Below the pieces are notes generated by a model that saw only the letters and a program-made list of their open reading frames with translations, did not search any database and was not told where the DNA came from. 64,000 nt of DNA, taken from positions 1-64,000 of the forward strand of contig DATLRD010000027.1 in NCBI GenBank assembly GCA_035534855.1, in the 5' to 3' direction. Position 1 is the stretch's first letter, and each line of letters starts with the position of its first letter. Positions 17,091 through 25,065 of the stretch are shown here, one piece after another. The position numbers and the translations under genes were made by a program. The DNA comes from DATARH01 sp035534855 (GTDB lineage: Bacteria; Pseudomonadota; Alphaproteobacteria; ATCC43930; CGMCC-115725).

Positions 17091-17924
17091 TCAGTCCTGG
17101 CGTTCGCGCCAGCTCCGCGCGACGGTGGCGACGACCGCCAGAGAGGCGTAGGCGCCATCGGCCTCGCCCTTCTCGAAATCACCGCCGATTACGGCCATCT
17201 GGTTGGTGACGTGAGCGAGGCAAAGCACCGGCTTTCGCCGCGCGTGGGCAAATGCATAGAGCGCTGCGGCCTCCATCTCCACCGCCAGGATATCGCGTTC
17301 CCGACATCGTTCGATTGCGCCCGCGGTCTCGCGGAAAGGCGCATCGGTGGTCCACGCGGCGCCCCGGTAAACCCGCTGCCCGCATCGGCCTAACGACCCC
17401 ATCACAGCCTCGACAAGCGCCGGGTCGGCCTCGGCGAACTCGGCCGGCGGCAGGTAATGATAGCTCGTGCCTTCATCGCGTAGCGCGCGATCGATCACGA
17501 CGAAATAGGGGGGGTTCCCCTGAGGCAGGATCTGACCCGCCGAGGTAACGCTGATCAGAAATCGGCAGCCCGAAACGAAAAGCTGCTCGGCGAGCAGCAC
17601 CGCAAACGACGCGCCGACGGCACAACCGATAATGCCGAGACGCTCGGGCCCATGATCGAACTCGTAGAGTTCGGTATGATAGCAGGCCCATGCGGGCGAC
17701 AACGACGCGCGCTTCTCGCGGAGTAGCGCTCGCAGGATGTCGCCATCCGGATCGAGGACGCAGATTTCAGGAACATCGGCCTCGGTCAGCCCCTTCTGCC
17801 GCCGTGCCTCGCGCAGCAGATTGGCTGGTTCGAACACCGACGGGGCGGCAAACTCCTTGCCAGCCAGAATCGGCGGGACACAAGATGCTGGGGGCTTGCT
17901 GCTCATGCTTGTGTTGTCGAGCAT
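17091..17924 (-). CDS. Nucleoside phosphorylase family protein
   Basis: 277 residues of the purine/uridine phosphorylase fold (NP-I family). The family-defining region near residue 220, ILAVEMEAAALYAFA, supplies the Glu-Met-Glu nucleoside-binding motif, and GCAVGASFAVLLAEQL near 100 is the phosphate/ribose side. The enzyme would split a nucleoside to a base and a ribose 1-phosphate. It is the first gene of a run of overlapping or nearly overlapping genes that includes a radical SAM and three sugar transferases, so its substrate may be a pathway intermediate rather than a free nucleoside. The ATG at 17924 is preceded by a 222-bp non-coding gap. Confidence 0.87.
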   Translation of the reverse strand: MLDNTSMSSKPPASCVPPILAGKEFAAPSVFEPANLLREARRQKGLTEADVPEICVLDPDGDILRALLREKRASLSPAWACYHTELYEFDHGPERLGIIGCAVGASFAVLLAEQLFVSGCRFLISVTSAGQILPQGNPPYFVVIDRALRDEGTSYHYLPPAEFAEADPALVEAVMGSLGRCGQRVYRGAAWTTDAPFRETAGAIERCRERDILAVEMEAAALYAFAHARRKPVLCLAHVTNQMAVIGGDFEKGEADGAYASLAVVATVARSWRERQD

Positions 17925-18146
17925 GCCTAGTCAGCGCGTCGAGCCATAGCCCAGCACTGCATCGCATGACATTATCGTCAGTTGAAGACAGGTCTCGGGC
18001 GCCCTTCGGGCATTTCGCGGCGCCGGAAACGAACGGCGGGAGACCGGACCAAGATCGAAATGGGACGGGAGGGGCGGTTCTCTCCGCGACGCTGAATGAC
18101 TGAGATGGGTCGAGAGCAGAAGCTCCGTCGCTTGTGAGCACACGGT

Positions 18147-18986
18147 CTAATCGCCCTCCTGCGGATGCAGGATGAACCCGGCCGGGCACCCAGCCTTCTT
18201 TGCCGCCGCCGCCGCCGGCAGCGCGGCGTCCCACGCATTGGCGTCGAACCGGTAGCCGTTTACCTGGTCGGCGTCGCGCGAAACGACATAAAGCAGCGGC
18301 GGCACCATCTCGTCGGGCTCGACGAGCCGCGCGACGCGCCCTTCGCGGCTCATTTCACGCATCTCGTCGGCCATGCCCGGCGTGTTGGCGCCGGCACCCG
18401 GGTTGACGATGTTGATCGTCAGCCCGGTGCCCGCGACATCCTTGGCCCACACCTCGGTCGCCATTTCGAGCGCCGCCTTGGACGCGCCATAAGGGTGCGT
18501 GCCGGCGCGGTTCATCGTGTCGAGCTTGGTCGTGACGTTGATGATGCGACCCCAGCCGCGCTCGATCATCGCCGGCGCGACCCGCCGCGACAGCCGGTCG
18601 GCGGCGATATAGTTGGTGGTGATCACGTTGTCGATGATCTCGTCGCCGACCTCGAAAAACCGCTGGATCGTCGGCCGCCGGAACCGCGCCGGGTCGATAT
18701 AGGTGAAAATGAGCCCGGCGCTGTTGACCAGGATGTCGACCGCGCCGAAGCGGGCGCGAGTCTCGGCGACGACCCGGTCGCATTCCTCGGCGTGGCGCAG
18801 GTCGGCGACCAGCGGGCGCAGCCGGTCGCGCAATTGCAGCGCCGTCGCCTCGGCCTCGATCTCGGCGACATCACTTTCGATATGGCCGACCGCTACCACC
18901 GGATGCCCGGCGCGCGCCAGCCCCAGGCTCATCGCCCGGCCGAGCCCACTCAGCCCTCCGGTAACGAGAGCAACCTGATCCGCCAT
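18147..18986 (-). CDS. Short-chain dehydrogenase/reductase
   Basis: 279 residues of the classical SDR fold. The cofactor motif TGGLSGLGRAMSLG (TGxxxGxG) is at 9-22, NSAG near 88 is the NxAG motif, and the catalytic Tyr-Lys pair occurs in YGASKAALE near 166-170 with an upstream Ser/Thr in INVTTKLD. Length is slightly above the usual 250. It would oxidise or reduce a small alcohol or ketone with NAD(P). It lies 12 bp after a luciferase-like monooxygenase gene on the same strand, so the two probably act on the same compound. The substrate is unknown. Confidence 0.88.
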   Translation of the reverse strand: MADQVALVTGGLSGLGRAMSLGLARAGHPVVAVGHIESDVAEIEAEATALQLRDRLRPLVADLRHAEECDRVVAETRARFGAVDILVNSAGLIFTYIDPARFRRPTIQRFFEVGDEIIDNVITTNYIAADRLSRRVAPAMIERGWGRIINVTTKLDTMNRAGTHPYGASKAALEMATEVWAKDVAGTGLTINIVNPGAGANTPGMADEMREMSREGRVARLVEPDEMVPPLLYVVSRDADQVNGYRFDANAWDAALPAAAAAKKAGCPAGFILHPQEGD

Positions 18987-18998
18987 CGCGTGCTCTCC

Positions 18999-20021
18999 CT
19001 AAACCTGTGCGAGACCCAGCGGCTTGCTGGTATCGAACGCGGGCATGATCTCCTCGGCGAACGTACGCAGATGCGCGACCGAGGCGCCCGGCGCGGCGAA
19101 CAGCACGTTTTCGACCCCACCGGCTTCGAGCCGCTTGAGCTGGGCGATGATCTCCTCCGGCGTGCCGAGCAGCGGCGCGTCATCGAGCTCGAACGTATCC
19201 GGCGAGTCCTTGATGTTGACGTAGCGCTCCGCACCGGGGCCGCGCGCGAGGTCGCCGATGTTCCTCAGCACTTCGCGCCGCGTCGCGACCGCCTTTTTGC
19301 GCTCTTCCTCGTTGTGCACGATTTGCAGCCCGCGCGTCACCCCGACCGTCATCGGGTCGTAGGGCCGGCCGATATACTGGCATTCCTCGCGGAACACCCG
19401 CACCCGGTCGATAATCACGTCGGTCGGTGCGATCTGGTCCAGCAACAGATTGTACCCGTCACGCGCGGCGCGGCGGATCGATTCGGGGCTGCCGGCGCCC
19501 AGCCAGAACGGCGGATGCGGCTGCTGGATCGGCGCCGGTTCGACGACGACGTTGTCGTAGTTCCACCATTTTCCGTGATACGAGAAGCGGCCCGGCGAGG
19601 TCCACGCTTGGCGAATCACCGCGATCGCCTCGTCAAACCGCTCGGTCGCTTCGTCCTGCGGCACGCAGAAACCGGAGAATTCATAGGAGCGGTAGCCCTT
19701 GCCGACCCCGAAATCGAGCCGCCCGTTCGACAGCAGGTCGAGGGTGGCGGCCTGCTCGGCGACGAGAATCGGGTTGTGCCACGGCAGCACCACGACGGCG
19801 GTGCCGAGGCGAATCTTTTCGGTGCGTGCCGCCAGATAGGTCAGCAGGTTGAGCGAGGCGGACACCTGGCCAAACCCGGTGAAATGGTGCTCGACCAGAA
19901 AGACGCTGGAAAAACCGAGGCGCTCGGCCTCCACGATGTAGTTGATAAAGTCGTGGTAGCCTTCGCTGTCACCGGTCGGGCCGCCGCGCGCCCGTGCCCC
20001 GCCAAAGAGTCCGAATTTCAT
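18999..20021 (-). CDS. LLM-class flavin-dependent oxidoreductase
   Basis: 340 residues of the bacterial luciferase-like TIM barrel. Typical features are the N-terminal MKFGLFGGA strand, FLVEHHF near 60, the AARTEKIRLGTAVVVLPWHNP block near 85-105 and GRLDFGVGKGYRSYEF near 135. Enzymes of this class use FMNH2 or F420 to insert oxygen or move hydride. It is transcribed between a second LLM gene (102 bp upstream) and an SDR (12 bp downstream). A dedicated flavin reductase is not in the same operon, though a flavin reductase gene occurs at 26624-27259. Confidence 0.88.
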   Translation of the reverse strand: MKFGLFGGARARGGPTGDSEGYHDFINYIVEAERLGFSSVFLVEHHFTGFGQVSASLNLLTYLAARTEKIRLGTAVVVLPWHNPILVAEQAATLDLLSNGRLDFGVGKGYRSYEFSGFCVPQDEATERFDEAIAVIRQAWTSPGRFSYHGKWWNYDNVVVEPAPIQQPHPPFWLGAGSPESIRRAARDGYNLLLDQIAPTDVIIDRVRVFREECQYIGRPYDPMTVGVTRGLQIVHNEEERKKAVATRREVLRNIGDLARGPGAERYVNIKDSPDTFELDDAPLLGTPEEIIAQLKRLEAGGVENVLFAAPGASVAHLRTFAEEIMPAFDTSKPLGLAQV

Positions 20022-20122
20022 GTTTGCGTTTCCGCCCCTCTAAGCCTGCTTCAGTCTACGGTGCGGCGTGGCTCAGGTCGAGGCCGGCGGTTTCGCTGGC
20101 GAGGTCGCAACCTGCGGCTGTT

Positions 20123-21166
20123 CTACTTGCGGAAATGCGGCGCAACCTCGCGCATGAACAGCGACAGGTTGGCCGCCGCCATCTCGTGCGACATCGGCCC
20201 AAGCCGGAAGGTGTTGATAACGCCGCCGATGCCAAGCCGGTCGAGCGCCGCAAAATCCTCGGCGACCCGCGCCGGCGAGCCATGAATCAGCCCGTCGCCG
20301 CGCGCAGTGCGTGCACCCGGGAGGTCGCTCTGCGGCACCTCGATGCGCTGTCCGGTCTCGGCAAAGACGCGGTTGCGCAGTTCGCCCCGCGCGCGAGTCA
20401 TTGAGTCGAATGCCGGGACGCCGATCCGCTCGGCCTCGGCGTCGGTCTCGGCGACGTAGACGTTGCGCCACACCCAGCTCGATTCGAGATTGGCATCGAC
20501 CGCGGCATCGTCGTAGCCCGCCTGCCGCATCGTGTCGCGATAGAGCCCGACGCGGCGGCTCGTGGTAGCGAGCGACTGTACGTTCATCATGAATGGCTTG
20601 CCCTGGCGGGCCAGTTCGACCAGCGATACATCGCCCGACGAGCCGCGGACCACCGGCGGGTGCGGCCGGGTGTGGGAAAGCGGCCGCAGCATCGGCACGC
20701 TCAGCTGCCAGAACCGGCCGCGGTGCTCGAACGGCTCGCCGCTCCACGCCTTCAGCATAATCGCCTCGGCCTCGTCAAGGCGGTCCTGCGCCTCCAGGTG
20801 GTCTATGCCGAAGCCCTGGTAGTCATAGATGTTATATGAGCTGCCGCGGCCGAGGCCGACAATCAACCGCCCCTTGAGCAGGTGATCGAGCACCGCCATC
20901 TGCTCGGCAAGCCGGATCGGGTGGTGCAGTGCGGTCTGGATCACGGCAAAGCCGAGCGCGGCGTGGCGCAGCGTCGCCGCCAGCGCCCCGGCGAGCACCA
21001 CCGGGTCGGCATAAACTGAGATGCCGTCGAAATGATGCTCGGCCAGCCAGACGATATCGGCGCCGAGCGCGTCGGCGAGCGCTGCCTCGCGCAGCGTTTC
21101 TTCGATGACGGCGCCGTCCCGGGCCGGGTCGCGGGAATCGGGGAACAGGAACGTGCTGAATTTCAT
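20123..21166 (-). CDS. LLM-class flavin-dependent oxidoreductase
   Basis: 347 residues, a paralogue-type relative of the next gene downstream. Visible family blocks are MKFSTFLFPDSRDP at the start, WLAEHHFDGISVYADP near 40-55, LGFAVIQTALHHPIRLAEQ near 72-90 and GRLIVGLGRGSSYN near 100. It is the first gene of the LLM-LLM-SDR set, divergent from the GST gene, with 156 bp between starts. The two LLM proteins differ clearly in sequence, so they may catalyse different steps or form a heteromer. Substrate unknown. Confidence 0.88.
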   Translation of the reverse strand: MKFSTFLFPDSRDPARDGAVIEETLREAALADALGADIVWLAEHHFDGISVYADPVVLAGALAATLRHAALGFAVIQTALHHPIRLAEQMAVLDHLLKGRLIVGLGRGSSYNIYDYQGFGIDHLEAQDRLDEAEAIMLKAWSGEPFEHRGRFWQLSVPMLRPLSHTRPHPPVVRGSSGDVSLVELARQGKPFMMNVQSLATTSRRVGLYRDTMRQAGYDDAAVDANLESSWVWRNVYVAETDAEAERIGVPAFDSMTRARGELRNRVFAETGQRIEVPQSDLPGARTARGDGLIHGSPARVAEDFAALDRLGIGGVINTFRLGPMSHEMAAANLSLFMREVAPHFRK

Positions 21167-21322
21167 CCGCTGGCTCCGCTCGGCAGCGGCGGATCACGGA
21201 CCCGCTGCCCAACGCTGTCAAGGCGCCGCTCGCTAGGCAGGCCGGCGGCGCTGCGCTAGTGTCACCCCAAAGCATCTGAGACGCCGGCGCCCGGCGCGAC
21301 CCCAAGGGAAGGACAGCGCGCG

Positions 21323-22045
21323 ATGATCGACCTGCACTACTGGCCGACCCCCAACGGCAAGAAGGTGACGATCCTGCTCGAGGAAGCCGGGGTCGAGTAT
21401 CGGATCGTTCCCTGCAACATCCAGCGCGGCGACCAGTTCACCGCCGAATTCCTCAAGATGAACCCGAACCACCGCATGCCGGTCATGGTCGACCACGCGC
21501 CGAAGGGCGGCGGGGCGCCGATCAGCGTGTTCGAATCCGGCGCGATCATGATGTACATCGCCGAGAAGGTCGGGAAATTCTGGCCGCAGGATTTGCGCGG
21601 CAAATACGCGGTGACAGAGTGGGTCATCTGGCAGATGGCCAACCAGGGACCCAAGCTTGGCGAATGCGGCCATTTCCGCCGCGCCGGGCCCGAGGCCGGC
21701 GACCTCAGCTATCCGATCCGCCGCTTCACCGATGAGGCCAACCGGCTCTACGGCGTGCTTAACAACCGGCTGTACAAAAACCGCTACCTCGCCGGCGACG
21801 AATACACAATCGCCGACATGATCTCGTACCCGTGGACCGTCAACTGGAAGGTTCAGGGCCAGGACATCGACGAATTCACGCATTTCAAGCGCTGGTTCGA
21901 CGAGGTGAGCGAGCGCCCGGCGGTGAAGCGTGGCATGGCCGTCGGCGCCGACCTGCCGCCCGACCCGAACTCGCTGAGCGAGGAGGAACGCGCCGCGATC
22001 CGCAAGCGCATGTACAACCAGCGCGCGATCCCGGTGCCGGCATAG
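21323..22045 (+). CDS. Glutathione S-transferase family protein (YfcG/Ure2-like)
   Basis: 240 residues. The thioredoxin-like N-terminal domain has YWPTPNGKKVTILLEEAG, the YfcG/YghU-type Thr-Pro-Asn active site in place of a catalytic Tyr, and FESGAIMMYIAEK near 72-84, the Glu-Ser glutathione-binding motif. The C-terminal helical domain ends with the conserved ERPAVKRGMAVG. Related proteins have disulfide-bond reductase activity with glutathione. A G-rich ribosome-binding site lies before ATG 21323. It precedes a NUDIX hydrolase gene by 59 bp. Confidence 0.9.
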   Translation: MIDLHYWPTPNGKKVTILLEEAGVEYRIVPCNIQRGDQFTAEFLKMNPNHRMPVMVDHAPKGGGAPISVFESGAIMMYIAEKVGKFWPQDLRGKYAVTEWVIWQMANQGPKLGECGHFRRAGPEAGDLSYPIRRFTDEANRLYGVLNNRLYKNRYLAGDEYTIADMISYPWTVNWKVQGQDIDEFTHFKRWFDEVSERPAVKRGMAVGADLPPDPNSLSEEERAAIRKRMYNQRAIPVPA

Positions 22046-22104
22046 GCGAAACCGCCGGACGGCGGGGCGCACCCGCCTCGCCCGGCCCTGGCGAATACCC
22101 GTCG

Positions 22105-22668
22105 ATGTCCCATACAGAACGTCCTGCCGGCCCGTCGCTGCGGGCCATCCCCGAAGGCGACAACCGCGAGCGGCTGATCTGCGCCGAGTGCGGCTTCATC
22201 CATTACGACAACCCCAAGATCGTCGTCGGCTCGGTGGCGCGCTGGGGCGACAAGGTGCTGCTGTGCCGCCGCGCGATCGACCCGCGCAAGGGGTTCTGGA
22301 CCCTCCCCGCCGGCTATCTCGAACTCAACGAATCGACCAGCGCCGGGGCGCAGCGCGAAGCCTGGGAAGAGGCTCGCGCCCGGATCGAGATCGAGGGGCT
22401 GCTCGCGGTCTACGACATCCCGCGGCTGTCGCAGGTGCAGCTCGTCTACCGCGCGCGGCTCGTCGATGCGACGGTCTCGGCCGGTCCAGAAAGCCTCGAA
22501 GTTGGGCTGTTCGGGTGGGATGAGATCCCGTGGACCGAGATCGCATTTCCGTCGGTGCGCTGGGCATTGCACCACGAGCGCGAGGCGCAGGCGGGCGGGA
22601 ATCTCGCCGCGCATATCGGCCTGCCCGCCGGCCTGCCGCCCGAGCCGGGCAAGCCGCAAGGCCTGTAG
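22105..22668 (+). CDS. NUDIX hydrolase with N-terminal zinc ribbon
   Basis: 187 residues. An N-terminal CAECGFIHYDNP segment near 29 is the first half of the Zn-ribbon seen in NUDIX proteins of the NudC-like and Orf-type groups. The Nudix box follows near residues 71-91 as GYLELNESTSAGAQREAWEE, matching Gx5Ex7REx2EE. Such enzymes hydrolyse nucleoside diphosphates linked to another moiety; ADP-ribose or FAD are common substrates, but none can be named here. ATG 22105 was chosen because the upstream part of the frame overlaps the GST gene. Confidence 0.87.
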   Translation: MSHTERPAGPSLRAIPEGDNRERLICAECGFIHYDNPKIVVGSVARWGDKVLLCRRAIDPRKGFWTLPAGYLELNESTSAGAQREAWEEARARIEIEGLLAVYDIPRLSQVQLVYRARLVDATVSAGPESLEVGLFGWDEIPWTEIAFPSVRWALHHEREAQAGGNLAAHIGLPAGLPPEPGKPQGL

Positions 22669-22778
22669 CATGGATCGACGTCGTCGAGTGGCTGCGCGGG
22701 CTCAGCCCTCGACCAGTACGCGACCGCCTTTGCCGACGCCATAGGCGAATCAGCTTCGGGTACGCCGTATTTTAGCTA
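22669..22778 (+). pseudogene. Remnant of a SAM-domain (adenylate cyclase-type) N-terminus
   Basis: The gap between the NUDIX gene and ftsY contains two short matched frames. One gives WIDVVEWLRGL from about 22675 and a shifted frame gives ALDQYATAFADAIGE, ending in a TAA near 22776. Joined, they resemble the sterile-alpha-motif opening (MDVxEWLRxLGLEQYAxAF) of alphaproteobacterial class III adenylate cyclases. A frameshift and the loss of everything downstream make it a relic of about 100 bases. The call rests on pattern memory and is weak but specific. Confidence 0.4.
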
Positions 22779-22802
22779 AGTCTGCCATATTTAGCTAAGT
22801 CT
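22771..22802. repeat. Two TTTAGCTAAGTCT repeats, 19-bp period
   Basis: The 13-base TTTAGCTAAGTCT occurs at 22771-22783 and again at 22790-22802. Each contains the palindrome TTAGCTAA. The second copy overlaps the ftsY stop codon (22801-22803). This AT-rich pair stands out in a GC-rich window. It could be an operator pair, the end of a lost mobile element or a chance duplication. Confidence 0.6.
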
Positions 22803-23823
22803 ATAGTCCCACCAAGCTGCGCGCGTAGGCCGCAGCCTCGAACGGGCGCAGATCGTCGGCGCCCTCGCCGACCCCGATCGCGTGGATCGGAATGCCGTAT
22901 TTCTCGGCCAGCGACACCAGCACCCCGCCCTTGGCGGTGCCGTCGAGCTTGGTCATGACGATGCCGGTGACGCCGACCATCTGACGGAAAATCTCGGCCT
23001 GCGAATGCGCGTTCTGGCCGACCGTTGCGTCGAGCACCAACAGCACCGCGTGCGGCGCCCCGGGGTCGAGCTTTTTGAGCACCCGAACGATCTTCTGCAA
23101 TTCGGCCATCAGGTCGGTCTTGTTCTGCAGGCGCCCGGCGGTGTCGATCAGCAGGATGTCGGCGTCGTCGCGCCGCGCCTGTTCCAGGGCGTCGTAGGCG
23201 AGTCCCGCCGCATCGGCGCCCTGCGGACGGGTCACCACCGGGCAGTCGGCCCGTTCGCCCCACACCTGAAGCTGTTCCACGGCGGCGGCGCGGAAAGTGT
23301 CGCCGGCAGCGAGTACCACACGCCGTCCCGCGTCACGGTATTGCCGCGCCAGCTTGCCGATGGTGGTGGTCTTGCCGCTGCCGTTGACGCCGACGACGAG
23401 GATTACGAACGGCCGCCGGGCGGGATCGGGATTCAGCGGCTTGGTCACCGGGCGGACCAGGCGTTCGACCTCGTCGGCCAGCGCGCGGCGCACCTCCTCA
23501 GGCGAGACTTCCTGGTTGAACCGGTTCCGGCGCAGCCCGGCGACAACCTCCTCGGCGACGCCCAGCCCCATATCGCTGGCGATCAGTAGATCCTCGAGTT
23601 CGCCGAGTGCCACCTCGTCGAGCCGCCGCCGGATGAAGATCGCGTTGATACCTTCGGTCAGCCGCGACGAGCTTTTGGCGAGCCCGGCACGCATCCGGGC
23701 GAACCAGCCGCGGCCTTCCTCCGCCGGTGCCTCGCCTGCCGCGCCCGGCGGAACTGGCTCGGCTGCCGCCGGCGCTTCGGACGGCGGCGCAGCAGATTGA
23801 GACCCGCGCCACCACGACCTCAT
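22801..23823 (-). CDS. ftsY: Signal recognition particle receptor FtsY
   Basis: 340 residues. A short acidic/proline-rich N-terminal stretch (about 40 residues) is followed by the helical N domain and the SRP-type GTPase G domain: VVGVNGSGKTTTIGKLA near 142-158, DTFRAAAVEQL near 180, DTAGRLQNK near 230 and TKLDGTAKGG near 287. FtsY docks SRP-bound ribosomes at the inner membrane. Its start overlaps the mtaB stop by four bases. ffh, its partner GTPase, lies about 6 kb away on the other strand. The ATG start (MRSWWRG) fits the overlap. Confidence 0.97.
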   Translation of the reverse strand: MRSWWRGSQSAAPPSEAPAAAEPVPPGAAGEAPAEEGRGWFARMRAGLAKSSSRLTEGINAIFIRRRLDEVALGELEDLLIASDMGLGVAEEVVAGLRRNRFNQEVSPEEVRRALADEVERLVRPVTKPLNPDPARRPFVILVVGVNGSGKTTTIGKLARQYRDAGRRVVLAAGDTFRAAAVEQLQVWGERADCPVVTRPQGADAAGLAYDALEQARRDDADILLIDTAGRLQNKTDLMAELQKIVRVLKKLDPGAPHAVLLVLDATVGQNAHSQAEIFRQMVGVTGIVMTKLDGTAKGGVLVSLAEKYGIPIHAIGVGEGADDLRPFEAAAYARSLVGL

Positions 23824-25064
23824 CGCACCAGCGCTCCGACAAGCCGACCGGTTTCGGCGGCGATGAATTGCGCTTTTATGATATTCCCCAATGGATTATC
23901 ATCAGATATTTCAACCAGCGCATAAAATTCACTGCGGCCCAGCCCGGCGCGCTCGACCAGTACCTCGCCGCTTTGACCGATACGCGAACTTAGTTCGTTT
24001 TGCAGTCTCACCGCCCCGGCTTGCCGAAGTCGCGCCGCGCGCGCGCGGACGATAGCGGGGGGCACCGGCGGCATGCGCGCCGCCGGTGTGCCGGGCCGCG
24101 GGCTATAGGGGAATACGTGGAGAAAGGCGATGCCGCACTCTTCAACGAGATCGAGGCTGCGGCGGAACATGTCGTCGGTTTCGGTCGGAAACCCCGCGAT
24201 CAGGTCGGCGCCGATCGCGACATCCGGCCGTGCCTCGCGCGCCCGCCGCGCAACCGCGATCGCCTGCGCGCGGCTGTGCCGCCGCTTCATCCGCTTAAGG
24301 ATCAGATCGTCCCCGGCCTGCAGCGACAAATGCAGATGCGGCATCAGCCGCGCGTCGCGCGCGAACACCGCCCACAAATCGTCGTCGATCTCGCTCGGGT
24401 CGAGCGAGGATAGCCTCAGTCGCTTCAGGTCCGGCACCGCGGCGAGCAGACGGCGCACCATCTGCCCGAGATTCGGGCGGCCCGGCAGGTCGGCGCCGTA
24501 GGCGGTCAGGTCGACGCCGGTCAGCACGATCTCGCAGGTTCCCGCAGCGACTAGGTTCCGTGCCCGCTCGGCGATCGCACCGATCGGCACCGAACTGCTG
24601 GCGCCGCGGGCATAGGGGATGATGCAAAACGTACAGCGGTGGTCGCAGCCCTGCTGAACCTGGAGATAGGCGCGGGCGCGCCCGGTCGGTGCCGGTTCCG
24701 CGCCCTCGCCGCTCCGCCCCGGCGACGGGCGCGGCATCGGGGCCGGGGTCGCGCCCGTCGCCGCATAGCTCTCCACCCGCAGTTTCGCGTCGTTATCGAG
24801 CACCGCATCGACTTCGGGCAGCGCCGCATACTTCTCTGGCGCCAGGGTCGCGGCGCAGCCGGTGACGATGAGCCGCCGGCCCGGGTGGTCGCGCCGCGCA
24901 CGGCGGATCGCTTGACGCGCTTGGCGCTCGGCCTCGGCGGTCACCGCGCAGGTGTTGACGACAATCGCGTCGGCCAGCCCCGCGGCGCTGGCCGCGCGGC
25001 GAATCACCTCGCTCTCGAACGCATTGAGGCGACAGCCGAAGGTGATGATGTCGACCGCACCCAT
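23820..25064 (-). CDS. mtaB: tRNA t6A37 methylthiotransferase MtaB
   Basis: 414 residues of the methylthiotransferase family. The N-terminal UPF0004 domain has conserved cysteines in TFGCRLNAFES and VNTCAVTAEAE; the radical SAM motif CDHRCTFC lies near residue 143 in QQGCDHRCTFCIIPYARG. A C-terminal TRAM-like segment binds tRNA. MtaB converts t6A to ms2t6A at position 37 of ANN-decoding tRNAs. It sits between dapF (1 bp away) and ftsY (4-bp overlap), a gene order common in Rhodospirillales. MiaB is excluded by the conserved sequence around the second cysteine region. Confidence 0.93.
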   Translation of the reverse strand: MGAVDIITFGCRLNAFESEVIRRAASAAGLADAIVVNTCAVTAEAERQARQAIRRARRDHPGRRLIVTGCAATLAPEKYAALPEVDAVLDNDAKLRVESYAATGATPAPMPRPSPGRSGEGAEPAPTGRARAYLQVQQGCDHRCTFCIIPYARGASSSVPIGAIAERARNLVAAGTCEIVLTGVDLTAYGADLPGRPNLGQMVRRLLAAVPDLKRLRLSSLDPSEIDDDLWAVFARDARLMPHLHLSLQAGDDLILKRMKRRHSRAQAIAVARRAREARPDVAIGADLIAGFPTETDDMFRRSLDLVEECGIAFLHVFPYSPRPGTPAARMPPVPPAIVRARAARLRQAGAVRLQNELSSRIGQSGEVLVERAGLGRSEFYALVEISDDNPLGNIIKAQFIAAETGRLVGALVR

Positions 25065-25065
25065 C

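Noticed and set aside
11209..17924. Calling the operon an arsenosugar cluster outright
   Set aside because: The name rests on DUF2064 and GT2 families only. No arsM gene and no ArsS-type radical SAM tail were seen, so only a resemblance is reported.
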